A model generated the notes under the pieces. The model did not search any database, was not told the origin of the DNA, and worked only from the letters and a program-made list of their open reading frames with translations. From positions 2,604,001-2,668,000 of the forward strand of contig JALUTQ010000004.1 in NCBI GenBank assembly GCA_032718865.1: a stretch of DNA of 64,000 bases. The letters run 5' to 3'. Positions within the stretch are counted from its first letter, which is position 1, and the number at the start of each line of letters is the position of its first letter. Origin of the DNA: Tilletia caries (lineage: Eukaryota > Basidiomycota > Exobasidiomycetes > Tilletiales > Tilletiaceae). This document shows positions 1-12,559 of the stretch, piece after piece. The position numbers were made by a program, and so were the translations under genes.

Positions 1-3000
1 TTCCGCTGCGCCTCCACCTCCCAGGGCGACAAAATGCCGGACGAACCAGCCGTACGACCCTGCGCGGCCGCAGCGGCTTCCTGCGCAATGCGCGAGTTCA
101 GGTCCGTCTCCGAGGTCGAGAAGGACGAGACCGAGGAGACGTCGGAGCTGCGCTTCGAGTTCATGTTCGGGCTTGGCGGGGCGAGCCCGCCTCCTCCGAA
201 GCCGCCGCCGCCATTGGTGTCCACACTCGCAGAGGGGGACGACGGGGACACAGGCAGACCGTTCCGCGCAGGCGAAGTAGGCGAGTGTGTCAATTCCTCC
301 CGACCCGACGCCGACGAACCCTCTACGCCCAGCAAGACCCTCGAGCCCGAGGCCGAGCCGCTGCCGACGAACGACGACGGCTCAGGCTCGTCAATCACCG
401 GGAAACCCAGACCGACGCCCGAATCCGCAGGCAGCCCACCACGCGCACGAGAAGGTGTCGAGCTCGAGGGGGCCAGTCCCTCCAGCGCAGCAGGAACAGC
501 CGAGGACGAGGACGAGGAACCTCCTCCACCTCCTGCCCGGCGCAGCTGTGCATCAAACGTCTGCGTAGGCGTCGTCGCCCCGCCCGCGCGGTCGTACTCC
601 TCAGGCGACCGCCGCTTGGCTGCAGTAGGAGTCCGTCGACCCGCGTCCGCGTCCGCGTCCGCAAGGTCGTCGTCGTCGTCCTCCTCTTCTTCTTCGTCCT
701 CTTCCGCCTCCATCGATACTTCAGGGGACGCACGGACCGTCGGCGAAATTACAAAAGGCTCCTCGCGCAGCCCAAGCCCGACGGACGCAGCCAACGCAGC
801 CGCAGGCGTAGGCGCCGCCGCCCCCGCTGAACCCGAAGCACCGTTGCCGGAAGAAGAAGAAGAAGAGGGGTCCTTCATCATGATATCCACCCACGCATCA
901 TCCTTACTCTTCTTATAATGATGCCGACTCAGCGGATTCCGTCTCCAAAGCGCGCCACCCACAGCATTCTTCAGCCCAGCACCGGACCACGAGCCACCCC
1001 CACCATGTTCCAACTCGGCGTCCGGGTCTAAGAAGCTGCGCGTCTCGATATCGGCCGAGTTGAGCGAGTCGGCCCGTTGGCGCGCTTGTAAGAAGCCGGC
1101 GCCGCCGACGTTCGGACTGGCCGAGCGGCGTCGGCCGCCGCCGCCGTCGCCAGGCGTCGGAGTCGTCAACCCGTCCCGACTGTCTTTGGGAGGCGGTGGT
1201 GGAGGGGTTGAGTTACTATCCCGTCTGACACCACCGCCAAGAGCAGCAGCGGCCGTCCGACGGCTCCGTGCCCCTCGCAACGTCGACAAGATCCGACTTC
1301 CCGCCGACGTATCTCCCGCGGAGGACATGTTGAACGCCGCAAGCCCGCTGTCCTCCGACGTCCGGTTCGTCGAGCTGGATCCGATCGTGGAGTACGTGTA
1401 GTCGCCCGTCGCGCTTCCAGCTCCTGCATACCCACCCGCGGGGTCATTCAGCCGAAGCACGCGCGTCGACCCACCAGGCCCAGGCCGGAAGACGTCGTCC
1501 CCATCATAATACCCACCGACACCCGCCCCCGCCCCCGCTCCGAACGCAGGCCCAGCCGAACCCGCAGAAGAAGAAGAAAAAACAGGCGCAGGTGGGGACG
1601 ACACCTTATCGCGCCGTTCCCGCGCCACCGCCGCGAGCTTCTTGAACAGGTTCAGTTTCCGAATCATCGGCTTGCTCGACCCTTTCCGGCGGCCGACAGC
1701 CTCGAGCTCGGCGCGGTACTGCGCGGGCACGACCTCCTCCACCACGAACCAGGCCGCATCCGTACGGTCGTCGGCCCCGCTCTCCGAAGAAGAAGAAGAA
1801 GAAGAAGTCGAGCCCGCGTTGGTGCCGTTCTTGGCGTGCCCATTGGTGCTATTTGGACTCAGCAGACTCAGCAGACTCCGCTGCGCAGCAGCCTGGACGC
1901 CCACGGCGGACTCGATCGGCCGACTCTTATACTGCACCACAGCAAAGTTCGCATTCCGATGCGTCAGCTCGTCCCGGTTGCTCCATCCACACCCAACAAG
2001 ATAATCCGCCCAGACCTCGGGGAACGTCTCGTCCATGCGCGAGATCGGATGCATGTGCTGCTGCCCCTGCCCGGGCGCCGACTCGCCGTCGAGCGCAGCT
2101 TGGGTCGGGCTGGCGACTACGCGCGGTGTAGTGTCGTACGGGAAATGAGGCAACCGTTTCTGAGTCTGGCGCAGACGCTCGTTCAGCTCCGCGCGCTCGC
2201 CGGGCCAGCGCTCCATTTCTTCCTTGAGGCCGTCGTCAAAGTTGAGCACGTTGTCGAGCCCGTAGTCGTTCACTGTGAAGCCGGCGGTGGCGAAGTCGGA
2301 CCATTGGCGGTTCTCAGGTGCTTGGGTGCGGACTTTGCGCTGGGACTCGCGCAGGTCGAACGTGAGCTTGGAAGCGTCGGTGCCGGAGAAGCCCTGCAGA
2401 ATCATACATGGAAGGGGAGTGAGAAGTGGTCAGAATCTCCCCTAATCCCAATTGAAAACCACATAAGATCAAAAAGACTCACATCACTCATAAAGTCACC
2501 CCACTGCTCCGACACAAGCGAGCCATACGACTCCACCGTGACAGCGTCCATCTCGGACAACGCAATCTTGCCCGCATTCTTCGCACGTCCAGTCGTGCCC
2601 GTACCACCACCGGAACCGTTCTTCCCCCCACCGCCGCCACCACCAACACCGGACTCCGAGCCGGCGCGACCCCCGCCGGCCCTGGACCCGCCGGAGCCGG
2701 CCTTCTTCCGGATGGCCCGGCCGCGGAGGTTGATCAGCTTGCGATACTTCTCGCTCAGCTGCGGTTCCGTCAGTGCGTTCTCTGCACCATTGTTACCACC
2801 AGCGCTATTGCCGCCAGGAGCAGGGGGTTCCCGCGCGTTCCGCCGACGTTGACAGGCCCTCCACTCCACACATTCGTCCACGAGCTCGATCTCGGAGGCC
2901 GACTGGAGCAAATCGACGCTGTACAGCCTGACGGTGCGTTCGATCTGGGTGAGGGGCACCCCACGAGCCTGTTTACCCGGCGCGGTCAGTTCCGGCGCGA

Positions 3001-4402
3001 GCATGCCCGGATATCCCATGACGCTCTCGGTGAGCCTGGTGGGCAGACTGCTCGAAGCCGAGAGGTAGCGGATGTAACTGAGGAAGAGATGTTCGGTGGC
3101 ATTGCTGGCGCGGGCGAAGGCGTCGTAGGTGCGTGCGAAGCTTTCGTCCTCGGGCAGACCGAAGAGGAGGACGCCGAAGAGACGGGAGATCTTGGAGGGT
3201 GTCATGCCGTTCTTGAGCGAGTACGCGGTCACTGAGGACAGGAGGGCGAAGAGGGCGAGGAGGAGGGAGGCTGCCGGGGGTGAGATGGACTTGAGGAAGA
3301 CGTCGAAGGCCGTGAGGGCGTAGTGGGATCCTGGGATGTGAGAAGAGCAGAGAAGGGTGAGTTATTTAGCCAGTGAGTGGGTAGCAGAGGGGAGAAGAAA
3401 AACTCACTGCGCTCCTCGTCACGCCAGGCCATGTAGATATCGAGATCAATAAAACCCCTCTGCTGCATGAAGATGACCTCCTCCTGGACCTTGCCCTTAT
3501 TGGCCTGTACGGGCACCGGCACCTCAAAGACCCTGCCCAACCTGGTGAGCGACCACTTGATGAGCGCAGCCAGGTCGTGCGGGTTGGCAAAGCGGACCTC
3601 GTTGATGAAGGACTGTCCGAACTGGATCTGGGCCGCGGTGGTGGAGGTTGCTTGGAAGTGGTAGAACTCGGGGGTGAGGAGGTTTGCGATCAGGGACTTC
3701 ACGTTGGTCGAGGACAGGTCGAGGGCCATGGATGAGAAGATGAGGGGCACGTCGATGCCTGTTGTTTCAAGGAAAAGATGTTGAGCCATCAGTCGACGAA
3801 ATGATGGGTAGGAAAGGGGGGGGGGGGGGAGGGAAGACTAGCGAAAGGAAAATACACTCACCTCTGGCCTTGATCTCGCGTCCGCAGATGAGGACGACCT
3901 GTTCGACCCCGTGCAGCTCGAGCTGGAACTCCGAAACCCCCTCCGGCACAGGCGTATATCCATACTGAACCGAATGCGACGGTTCAGCATGTTCAGCAGC
4001 GAGCAAAGCGTGCAAGCGAGTCGCACTGGATGCGCTCCCTGCGTTGCTCATCCCCAGGGCGGAGTGGTTTCCCGCATTGGGGAGGAGCAAGTGGGCCGAA
4101 GAGTCGTTGTTCCTCTGGGGCGCGAGGAAGCTGGAGCCGACGGACCCTCCGGCTGTGGTGGTGGTGGGCGCCCCACCACGAGGGTTGCCGTGGGAGACGG
4201 AGCGTTCGACGGGGAGGGAGTTGATCATGGGCGGGAGGGGTCGTGCGTCGTCGGAGGAGGGCGAGTCGAGGCGGGGGAAGTCTGTGCTGGAGATGCCTGC
4301 CCAGTGGTTCGAGTTGGAGATGGTGCCATTGTGGGGCGAGGCTGCTCCTCCTCCCCTTCCTCCGTTCGCTTTCGTCGGTCGGCGCGAGAAGAGGGTCGGC
4401 AT
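1..4402 (-). CDS. MSB1: Msb1/Mug8-domain morphogenesis protein (3' end cut by window edge)
   Basis: Four exons are visible (4402-3862, 3758-3408, 3330-2483, 2393 to beyond base 1), all with GT/AG borders and consistent phase, giving at least 1377 residues with no stop before the window edge. The N-terminal ~180 residues are disordered. Exons 2-3 then match the fungal Msb1/Mug8 domain (RhoGAP-like fold), with landmarks LIFSSMALDLSSTNVKSLI, NPHDLAALIKW, SYLKNG-like AYSLKNGMTPSKISRLF and ASNATEHLFLSYIR. Exon 4 continues with the conserved WFVVEEVVPAQYRAELEA block and then a long Ser/Pro/Asp-rich tail. In yeasts Msb1/Mug8 acts in polarised growth with Cdc42/Rho signalling at bud or hyphal sites. 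Family assignment is from recalled motif pattern; Rho regulation here is inference. Confidence 0.75.
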
Positions 4403-6126
4403 GGCTGTTCGGTGTTACTCCCTCCTACGTGGGCTCGAGGTTGGGATAGGGTTGATAAAATAAAGGAGATCGTCCGTCGCTCGCTCGCCGGCGCGTGTGC
4501 TTTGTGCTACTGCTGCTCCAGACGGATTGTAGGGGGGGCCGGGGCATGCAATGGTAATTGGTAAATGAGTTAGCACTTAGCCCTTGCCGGCCGGCGACTG
4601 CTGGTGTATGGCTCACCCTTTGTGGATAGTCCCTCCGCTTCTCCGTCCGACTCTGGGCTGAGGAAATCACAAGAAGACCGCCAGCACAGCGAGGGGGAAA
4701 GGGGAGTCGGTGGCAGAGTGGGAGAGTGACAGAGCGGGGAATAGGGAATGGTGAGTGAGTGAGTGAGTGGGACAGACAGCCCTCGGATTCTCATCTGCCT
4801 CTCTCACTCTCTCCCACTTCAGCCGTTCTTCTTGCTTCTTGCTCCCATCTCCATTACAGCAGAACGGCGTCCAAGCGAGCCTTCATCACAATCTTCACAT
4901 CCACTTTTCTAATCATCCAAGACTCATGTGCTCATGCAACAGCAAGACTCGCCCACTGATTGCGGATCCTGCCTTCTTTTCATTTCACACAGCGAGCCAC
5001 GTGGTCTCTGGCCCTGCCGTCGGCCGTCGGCGTCCACTCAGAGAGAAGGGAGAGCATCACCCGCTGCCTGACACACTGGGGTCGACCTCGGGCGTCCTCA
5101 GAAGTCAGATGTCAGATGTCAGACCTCCCTGTCACACCTGTGACCTGACACTCTGACTCACTTCTTCCAGCCAGAGTCAAGTCGGGTAACGGATTGCCCC
5201 CGGAGGCGGAGAGGGTACATATGTACCTTGTGCGAGCTCTAAAGTGGCGGGCTCCACTCGGCCGACAGATGTCTGCAGCAAGTAACGTGAAACGAAGGCG
5301 GAAAGTCTCGTGTGCACTTACCAACGGCTGAGACTTGTTCGACACCTGCCTGCTTCCGATGAAACGAAGAGTGTGGTTCGAGGGAGGATCGGTGAGCGGA
5401 ATGTTGCTGTGATGATACGGGTCCGGAAAGCGTTTCGGTAGCAGCGTATAGCATGGAACCAAAGGTCAGGGCGAAACTCGGAAGGGCGGCGACGCCGAAA
5501 GACACCAAGCCGGGCTGATGGACCGAGTGAGGTGTGTGGTGATCGTTGTCCGTTGATGATGATCAGGTGGGTCGACGACGGTGGCCACTCATCAGCTTTG
5601 ACCATGCCGTGCTCCTTGCCTGTACAGAGAGACGGCCGACTCTCCTTTGCCGTAATCGTAGGAGCTCGAATGAACAGGCGCACTTCAAAGATCCGGAATC
5701 TTCAGCACTTGACGTCCTCGCTGCTCGTTTCCTTCTCGGCGAGCGAGGGACGTCCAAGTCGAGGGTGAGAAGCCTGCTTTCCAAGGCGGAGCGATGGCGG
5801 CCGAGGTGAATTGGCTGTCGAGCTGAGTGAGGGGGAGCGGGAAGAAGGACAGATGTGGAAGGAGCGGAAAGCACAGGAGTAGGACAACAGTCAGCAGTAA
5901 AGGTGAATATAACAGCGTACAACTGTGCGGCAGCGAAGTAGGGCGGAGAGGAAGGAAGGAACGGGTTAGCAGGCCTCAGACTGCGTCCAACATCATGACT
6001 GCGCAACCGTCGATCAGCCTGAGCCAGCGGCGACAGCGCAAGCACGCACACTGTCCAGAAGCGCATCACGGTGATGCAGGTGATGAACGATCAGGAAGGG
6101 GACCAAGCGGACATGGAAAATTTCCA
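4403..6126. other. Intergenic region, no gene supported
   Basis: Upstream side of the Msb1-like gene. It contains GTGAGTGAGTGAG microsatellite-like sequence near 4750 and scattered ORFs that look like chance reading in GC-rich DNA. At 5104-5122 there is a 19-nt direct motif, GTCAGATGTCAGATGTCAG, that recurs exactly at 18710-18728. I see no convincing exon chain. Confidence 0.5.
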
Positions 6127-6634
6127 TCATATTGGCAAGAGGTAGTCCCGCGCATCCGGGCGAGTAGGGCCAGTGAACAGGAGCGCATCGCAGCCGGGCT
6201 GCACCTCCTTCTCCACATCTACAATGGCGCGCCGAGAATGAGGAACAGAACCAGGAAGGAAGATGAAAGTCAGCACCCCACGCACATGAAACGACTGGAA
6301 AGGAAGAAAACCAGGAAGAGAAGGGGGAGAGGAAGGGGGGGGGGGGGGAAACAACTCCGAATGGTAACAAATCACCAAGTGGCCAAGCGCCCACCAGAAG
6401 ATCCTCTAGTACACAAGAAAGCGAGAGATCCGCCAGCTTGCACGTCAGGGCGTGCGTAGGGAGCCCGGCACATGAGTCTGACCGCCTGTTACTTAGTCGT
6501 TCGTCCTTGTCGTTCGGGTGCGAGAGGAGGGGAAAGAGGAGAGAGCGGGGGGTTGCGGACGTACCTTGTGACATGAACGCGCGGGTGGCAGTTGTGGCCT
6601 TGCTGCTCCTGCTGCTGATCACTGATGGGCCCAT
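6127..6634 (-). CDS. Possible small three-exon gene (63 aa), weak
   Basis: An ATG at 6634 opens a 70-nt exon ending at a GTACGT donor (6565). A 30-nt exon (6405-6376) and a 92-nt exon (6218-6127, TGA) follow, and all three join in phase to give 63 residues. The support is only the three good splice signals and preserved phase: no family is recognised and the introns (about 157-159 nt) are longer than most here. It could equally be the 5' part of a transcript antisense to unidentified sequence, or chance. Confidence 0.22.
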
Positions 6635-6871
6635 CCTTGGGACGACGTGGTGGACGGCGGGAAGGACGATCTTTGCAAGCGAGGCGAGAAGAAAGCGGTC
6701 ACCTTCTCTTCCTTTTCCGTGGTTTATTCTTGTCTTTTTCTTTTCAACAACCGACATACACGCATACACAGTCGCCACTCGCCACTCGCCCAAGCAGACG
6801 CGCTTCACCAACATCGTCCCCTCGCTCTCCATAGCATCCTGTTCCTGCTCGTACATATACTGCTCGCAGAC

Positions 6872-7099
6872 ATGGCAGCTCCCATCAAACGCAACGCAGA
6901 CGGAACTGTCGACCTCGGCAGCCTCAACGCGCACGTCTCCCATCTCAAAGGGAAGTACGCCCAAAACGCAGCCAACTACGAAGCAAACACGGGCCACAAG
7001 ATGCAGTTCCAGCAGCATGACGACCCTCACAAGCACGACGGTCCGAAGCACACCAACGACGGCGAGGAGGAGAAGGAGGAGGAGAAGGAGAAGCAGTAG
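6872..7099 (+). CDS. Small lysine/glutamate-rich hypothetical protein, 75 aa
   Basis: A single-exon ORF begins MAAPIKRNADGTVDLGSL and ends in a highly charged GEEEKEEEKEKQ tail. It has no signal peptide and no membrane segment. The start sits after a polypyrimidine-rich leader, CTCGCAGACATGG, a good fungal initiation context. The composition (regular N-terminal half, then His/Lys/Glu-rich tail) looks like a real, probably soluble protein rather than a shadow ORF. I do not recognise the family. An upstream in-frame ATG at 6647 would add about 75 residues that read like untranslated leader, so 6872 is preferred. Confidence 0.55.
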   Translation: MAAPIKRNADGTVDLGSLNAHVSHLKGKYAQNAANYEANTGHKMQFQQHDDPHKHDGPKHTNDGEEEKEEEKEKQ

Positions 7100-7579
7100 A
7101 AAGCTTTGACGTATCTCCGACCTTTGGTCCCCTCCCCTCCCCCTCTATGCCCCATTCCCTTTCCAACCCCTTACCCGCTTTCGCTTACAGATCCCGTCTG
7201 CAGGCCAAGCTCGCTCGCTGGGGAACAGAGTCAGAGAAGGGGGGTAGAAGGAGACAAAGAGGAGCGGTTGAGCAGGAGGGGATGAATGGTCAGCTTCGAA
7301 CCTGGTATGCATGACTCTCGCAAATAAGACCTTTTGGGCATCTACCTTCCTCCGTCTGTCGCTTGCCCATCGCGCGTGAAGGGCGTGAATGCAGTTAGCG
7401 ACCTTGCTTATACCTGTGCAAGGGCGGAGTGAGTGTAGCCGATACGCGGTCGAGCGCAGGCGGAGAGGGAGAGCGACTTCCCGATTTCAGCAGGTACTAG
7501 CCAGCAGCACCTCCATCTCCGTCCTCGCTCAAGAAAGCAGGGTTGAGGCGGGGAGTGAACCTTCACTTGGGTATGTATT

Positions 7580-8682
7580 TCAGATCTTCTCCAGCACGCG
7601 GTTGAACCCTCCTTTCCTGCATGAGGTTGAAGAAAATGGGCAAATAGTAGGGCAAGAATGAGTTAGTCCATTCGAAGCAACCGGGAGCAGGGGGCAGGGA
7701 GGACGGGACAAGGGACGCACCTGTTCATGTACTGCCGCCACGTCCGCTCCTTCTTCACACTAGCCTTGCCCTCTTCGTTCCCAGTGACTTTTTGACCCTG
7801 TTGATATGAGAGTAACACCCATGCTGAATCAGTATCTCCGAAACGATTTCCTGGCGCGAGAGAGAGAGAGAGAAACACACGTACCTTCGTAGTGCCGAAG
7901 CCGCCGATGCCAAGGGCGGCCATCATAGCCTGTTCAGGATCCTCCTCCCCCTCCTCTTCCCCCTCTCCGTCCAGCCCGCCCGCCTCGTCCGCGCCTGTTC
8001 CCGCTCGGCGAGACGAAGAGGAAGGACCGTCGGCACGTTCACCTCCTTGTCTGTTCGAAGTTTCGCGACTGGATCCTCTGTCATCCCGCCCGTCGCCGCG
8101 CGCTCGAGAGGGAGGCGAGCGCATCCCCCCGCCACCGCCGCCGCCGTGCCCGTTTGCTGCTGGTGGTGGTCCTCCATCGCGCGTCCGGTCCCGCTCGCGA
8201 TGGGACTGGGAGCGAGTCGAATCATGCTCGTATCCGTCCTGTCGCCTGCCGCCGCCGCCGCCGCTGCGGACGGGACTGCGGGAACGCTCGCGCTCGCGGT
8301 CTCTGTCTCGATCCCGGTGCGAGCTTGAGCTGGGCTGGGCTGAGGAGGAGGATGTGGAAGGTGGAGGAGCGCGATACCGGTCTCTGTCCCTGTCTCTGTC
8401 TCTGTCTCTGTCCCGAGAGGAGTCGTACTCGCGCCGGGGGTAGTCCCGCTCGCGCTCTCGCTCCGTCCGCGGCCTGTCCCGCTCCCGCTCCCGCTCCCGG
8501 TCGTGGCCCTGGCCCTGGCTGTAAGCCTGAGTGTGGCTGGTGTCGTAGTCGCGGTAGTCCCTGCGTGCACGGGGATCGGCGGGGTGGGAAGCCGCCACGC
8601 TGTTCGCACCATGTCGGTCGCGGGGAGGAGGTCGGTCCCAGTCGCGGCTGGAGCGCTCGTGTGCGCCTCTACTGCTGCTCAT
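7580..8682 (-). CDS. SNRNP27: U4/U6.U5 tri-snRNP 27 kDa protein (SNRNP27 homologue)
   Basis: Three exons (8682-7885, 7797-7721, 7616-7580) give 303 residues. The long N-terminal part is an RS/RD/RE-rich disordered domain like that of SR-type splicing factors. The end is the diagnostic SNRNP27 domain: GIGGFGTTKGQKVTG, then WRQYMNRKGGFNRVLEKI. The intron boundaries fall inside this block and restore it exactly, confirming the model. The protein is a component of the spliceosomal U4/U6.U5 tri-snRNP. It is transcribed divergently from the MAPKK gene at 8868 with only 185 bp between starts. The first intron holds a (GA)n-like run just after the donor. Confidence 0.9.
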
Positions 8683-8867
8683 GGCCGTATCCTAGGGAGA
8701 GGCTTGTGCGATGAGGTGGTGGAAGGGAAGATGGTCATGCCTCCTCCTCCTCATCTTCTTACATATCCTGCCTTCCTTCTTCCCGTCCACCATCTCCCCT
8801 CCTTCTTTTTGTTCTCTCTGTCAACTCTCAGCTTCAGCTTAGATAAAACGAGGCCAGTTCATAGATA

Positions 8868-10993
8868 ATGGAGTCTGTGATCCCGCCCAAGCCAGCCAAG
8901 CGGCTCGGCATGCCCAAGCTCTCCATCCCCTCCCGGCCCTCGTCCTCAGCATCGGCATCAGGATCGCGCCCGCCTCCCTTCGGCGGAACAGGTGCCGCCT
9001 ACTCAACAACAGCCGGCAGCGGCAGCGGCAGCGGCAGCGGCAGCGGCAACGGCAACGGCGGCGCCCGTCCCCCTTCCTCGTCCTCCGCTTCCTCCTTCGA
9101 GGCCGGGATAGCACCACCGCCCCTCACCCTGCGCTCCCACCCTTCGTCCGCACGGAGCTCCATCGGGAGTCTGCAGAGCTTCCAGGGCGTCGGCATCGCG
9201 CCGAGTGGCGGGCAGGAACAACCGAACTCGAACTCCAACACGAGCAGTCCCTCGCACGAATGGCACCTCGGTTCCGGCTCGACTTCTTCCGGGTTCGCTT
9301 CTACCGCAGGTCCGTCGCTCCTGCACATCCCCTCGCACCCGACTACCGGCGCTTCGTCGACGTACTCTACCAACGCGACTGTACGCGGCGGGCAGCACTC
9401 CACCGGCGGGTACGGGTATGGGTCGGGCTATGGGGGCGAGTATGCGGACCCGGCTGCGATGACGAACGACCTCCGCCGCGCCATCAGCGGGCTCAGTCTC
9501 TCGAGCAGTCGGGGCAGTGTCGATCTGGACGCGGACGATCGCGGCTCCTCGGAGAATGCGGACCATCGCGCCGGGAGTGGTGTGGGCAGTTTGGCAGATC
9601 CCAGACGGGAGCGGAGCAGGGCGGTGTCTGCGTCTGGGTCCGATGCGGGCCGGAGCGAGGGCGGGATGCACTCCTCCTCCGTGGGCGATGCGAGTTTGGG
9701 GTCGACGACGGGCGAAACTTCGACGGCGTCGGAGCATGCGTCCAGCAGTTCGCGGCCTGTGTACCCGCGCTCGCACTCCTCTCGCACGGACGACGGGGCC
9801 GGCAGTCAGGCTGGACATGATGATGAGCTCGTCTTACAGGGCAATCTGCGGAATCTGTCCCGCTTGGGCGAGGGGTCGAGCGGGGAGGTACACAAGGCGT
9901 TGCATGTGCCTACGGCACTGATGATGGCCAAGAAGGTGAGTCTGAAGATTCCAATGCTTTGGACCAGGCAACCTTTCTTACGCTGGCTGACGATTTTGCG
10001 TATGTGCAATCACTCAGTCCATTTCTACGTCACCCAACCCGGACATTCATCGACAGATCCTGCGCGAGCTCCTCTTCCTGCGCACCTGCCATTCGCCCTA
10101 CATCGTCAAGTACTACGGCGCCTTTCTGGAGGACGAGGACACGCAGATTGCGATCTGTATGGAGTACTGCGAGGGCGGCAGTTTGGAGGCCGTCTATCGG
10201 CGGGTGATGGCGCGCGGTGGCAGGACGGGGGAGAAGGTGCTGGCGAAGGTGGCAGAGTGTGTGTTGAAAGGGCTGGAGTATCTTCACGAGCGTAATATCA
10301 TTCATCGAGGTGAGTTCTTTAGCCCTTTGCCTCTTTCCATCTTACAGCTGGCGCGGAATGATTCTCATTGACAAAGGGGATTCCGTTGGAAACAGATATC
10401 AAGCCTTCGAATATCCTGCTCACGAGGCAGGGTCAGATCAAGCTTTGTGACTTGGGCGTTGCGGGTGAGCTGGTGGACAGTGTCGCGGGGACGTTTACGG
10501 GGACGAGCTACTACATGGCGGTACGTATTCACATGCGCTCGAGGTGTGGACTCGGCCCTTGACTAACGAACCCCGTCCTTGACACCATCAGCCGGAGCGC
10601 ATCCAGGGCTTGCCGAACTACAAGATCAACTCGGACGTCTGGTCGCTCGGCCTCTCTCTGCTCGAAGTGGCCTCCAACCGGTTCCCCTTCCCACCCGAAG
10701 GCGAGCCCCCCCTAGGCCCGTTCGACCTAATCACGTACGTGATCGCGATGGACATCCCCCAGCTGAAAGACGAGCCTGCAAAGGGAGTGAAGTGGAGCAA
10801 GATGATGCGGGACTTCATCGAGCGGACGTTGGAGAAGGATCCGGGGAAGAGGCCTGGTCCTGTGCGGATGATTCAGCATCCTTGGATTCGGAGGAGTGAG
10901 GAGCGGGAGCCTCAGCCGGACATTGGCAAGTTTTTGGCTGAGGTTTGGGGGTGGACGGGGATGGGGGCGGAGACAGAGACGGGGTCGGGGTGA
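8868..10993 (+). CDS. MKK1: MAP kinase kinase, Mkk1/2-type (cell wall integrity cascade)
   Basis: Four exons (8868-9935, 10018-10309, 10396-10520, 10592-10993) give 628 residues. Residues 1 to about 320 are Ser/Gly-rich and disordered, with a (GS)n run encoded by GGCAGC repeats near 9015-9055. The kinase domain follows: glycine loop GEGSSGEV (~335), catalytic Lys in MMAKK at the end of exon 1, [11 protein letters not shown] across the exon 2/3 junction, DLG (in place of DFG) at CDLGVAG, and activation loop [19 protein letters not shown] with the Ser/Thr spacing of MAPKKs. The loop and ERIQG motif favour the Mkk1/Mkk2/Pek1 class that activates the Slt2/Mpk1 MAPK rather than Ste7 or Pbs2. The domain is complete. 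Confidence 0.9.
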
Positions 10994-11654
10994 ACGGATC
11001 GCCTCTCCCCCAGAATTCTCACCCTTCGTCTCATTGTCAAGGTCGCGTCTTGTAGGACTCATCAGACAGAGGGGGCCACGCGCTCCGCCTTTCACTCACT
11101 CATATCATCCGTCGCCGGGGGGTTGTCTGCAGGGAGAGTCTCGTTGAAGTCTTGTTCGCAGGCTCGCCAACGCCGCAACGAGAAGCAAATCAAAAAGGCA
11201 CGCCGCGGAAGGGGGAGCGCGGGTATCTAGCACCGATCGCTTCTACACAATCTACATATACACATGCAGCATTTCGCACGCAAGGCGAGCGAGGCGAGGA
11301 GCACTCACTTCTCGGTGTTTCTTGGTCTTTGTGAATGAATGACTCGGGTCTTACGCTGCACGGTCATCCGCCGTCGCAATTATTCGCATCCGCGAGAGGG
11401 AGAGATTATTGCGCTTGGGAAAGGCGTGGGCGGCGCGCGAGATTGCTCCTGCCTGGTCGCCTGGATGTCACGTTCTTCCCCAGGGGATGATTTCTTAGGA
11501 TGGAACAGGGTCTGTAAATCTCCAACTCTTCTGGTCTGGCCCACCTCGCGCAGGAACAGCGCACCGACACCGATGGCAGACTGCAACGAGAAAGCCCGCG
11601 GCCCACATCCGCACAAACATCACGCGCGATCGCAAGGAGAAGGAGAAGCAACAC

Positions 11655-11710
<56 letters not shown>

Positions 11711-12559
11711 TGTGTGTGTGGCTGGCTGGGTGCTGGCTGCTGCTCGGTCGCAAAGGTTGAGTTTGTTGGTCGCTGTTATTGTTCTCTTGTGAGACTCTGG
11801 GTGAGACTCCGCTGTTACTCCTGGTTTATTACTGATTCATTCATTCGGGATTGCGATAGGCGCGACCCTTGCCCCCCTCGCTCGCTCGCTCCCCGAAGCC
11901 GTGTCTCTCTCTCGGTGTCCCCCTTCTTCGGAGCGGACGACCACCACAGTCCCCTCGCTGGTCTCACTTCTTCAACAGACACACTCGCAGACTTCTCCTA
12001 ACATATTCTTCTCGCTCGCTCACTCACTCACCTCGCACTCGCACCACTCCCACGACGCGCTTCTCCCCTTCGCTTGTCCTGGCACGTGAGTGTTGGTTTC
12101 GCTGTTTCCCTATCGCGTCTCTCACGCGTCCCCGAACTCGTCCCTCACATATTTGTTCTCTCCTCCTTCATCTCTCCTTTAGCAAGTTGCTCTGAGGGGT
12201 TCCGTCCCCACGCGTACAGCAGCTCGGTCGTCGAAATCCACAACTGCCATCGTCGTACCGACCCCCCGCTCAAACCATCGCGACTTGTGTCAGTCACAGT
12301 GCGAAGTGGCTCGACATCGACGCGTTTCGGTGATTTTTCGCACCCCCGGTCAACTTGCAGCCCCAACGTTCGCTCGACGTCCTTGGGTGCCCCCTGATCC
12401 TTGCCAAGGGTACGTTCATAATGCTGGTCGCGTTCCTGAGTTAGTTCGTCGGTAACTGACGAACCCTCGGCTACATGTATGCGCGCATTTCCCAACATTC
12501 CACAGTGCGTTACAAGGCACCCTCTGTCCCATCGTACGAAAGTCGAAACGTTCTTCGCG
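10994..12559. other. Intergenic region between MAPKK and SET9
   Basis: There are no supported genes. It holds the MAPKK 3' end, a tetranucleotide tract (separate entry) and CT-rich stretches at 11870-12180 that look like leader/promoter sequence for SET9. The ORFs seen here are low-complexity. Confidence 0.5.
11655..11742. repeat. (CTGG/GGCT)n tetranucleotide microsatellite
   Basis: A nearly perfect run of the tetranucleotide CTGG spans 11655-11710, followed by a short GTGTGTGTG spacer and degenerate GGCTGG copies to about 11742. It lies in intergenic DNA. Confidence 0.9.

Noticed and set aside
3767..4564. Plus-strand ORFs over the first Msb1 exon
   Set aside because: Antisense shadows of a well-supported exon chain.
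6014..7051. A 345-codon minus-strand ORF overlapping the 75-aa gene
   Set aside because: It is a shadow of the plus-strand gene and of GA-rich leader DNA. Composition is hydrophobic/His-rich without any regular domain pattern.
7923..8612. 229-codon Thr/Ala-rich ORF on the minus strand
   Set aside because: Shifted frame of the RS/RD repeat of SNRNP27.
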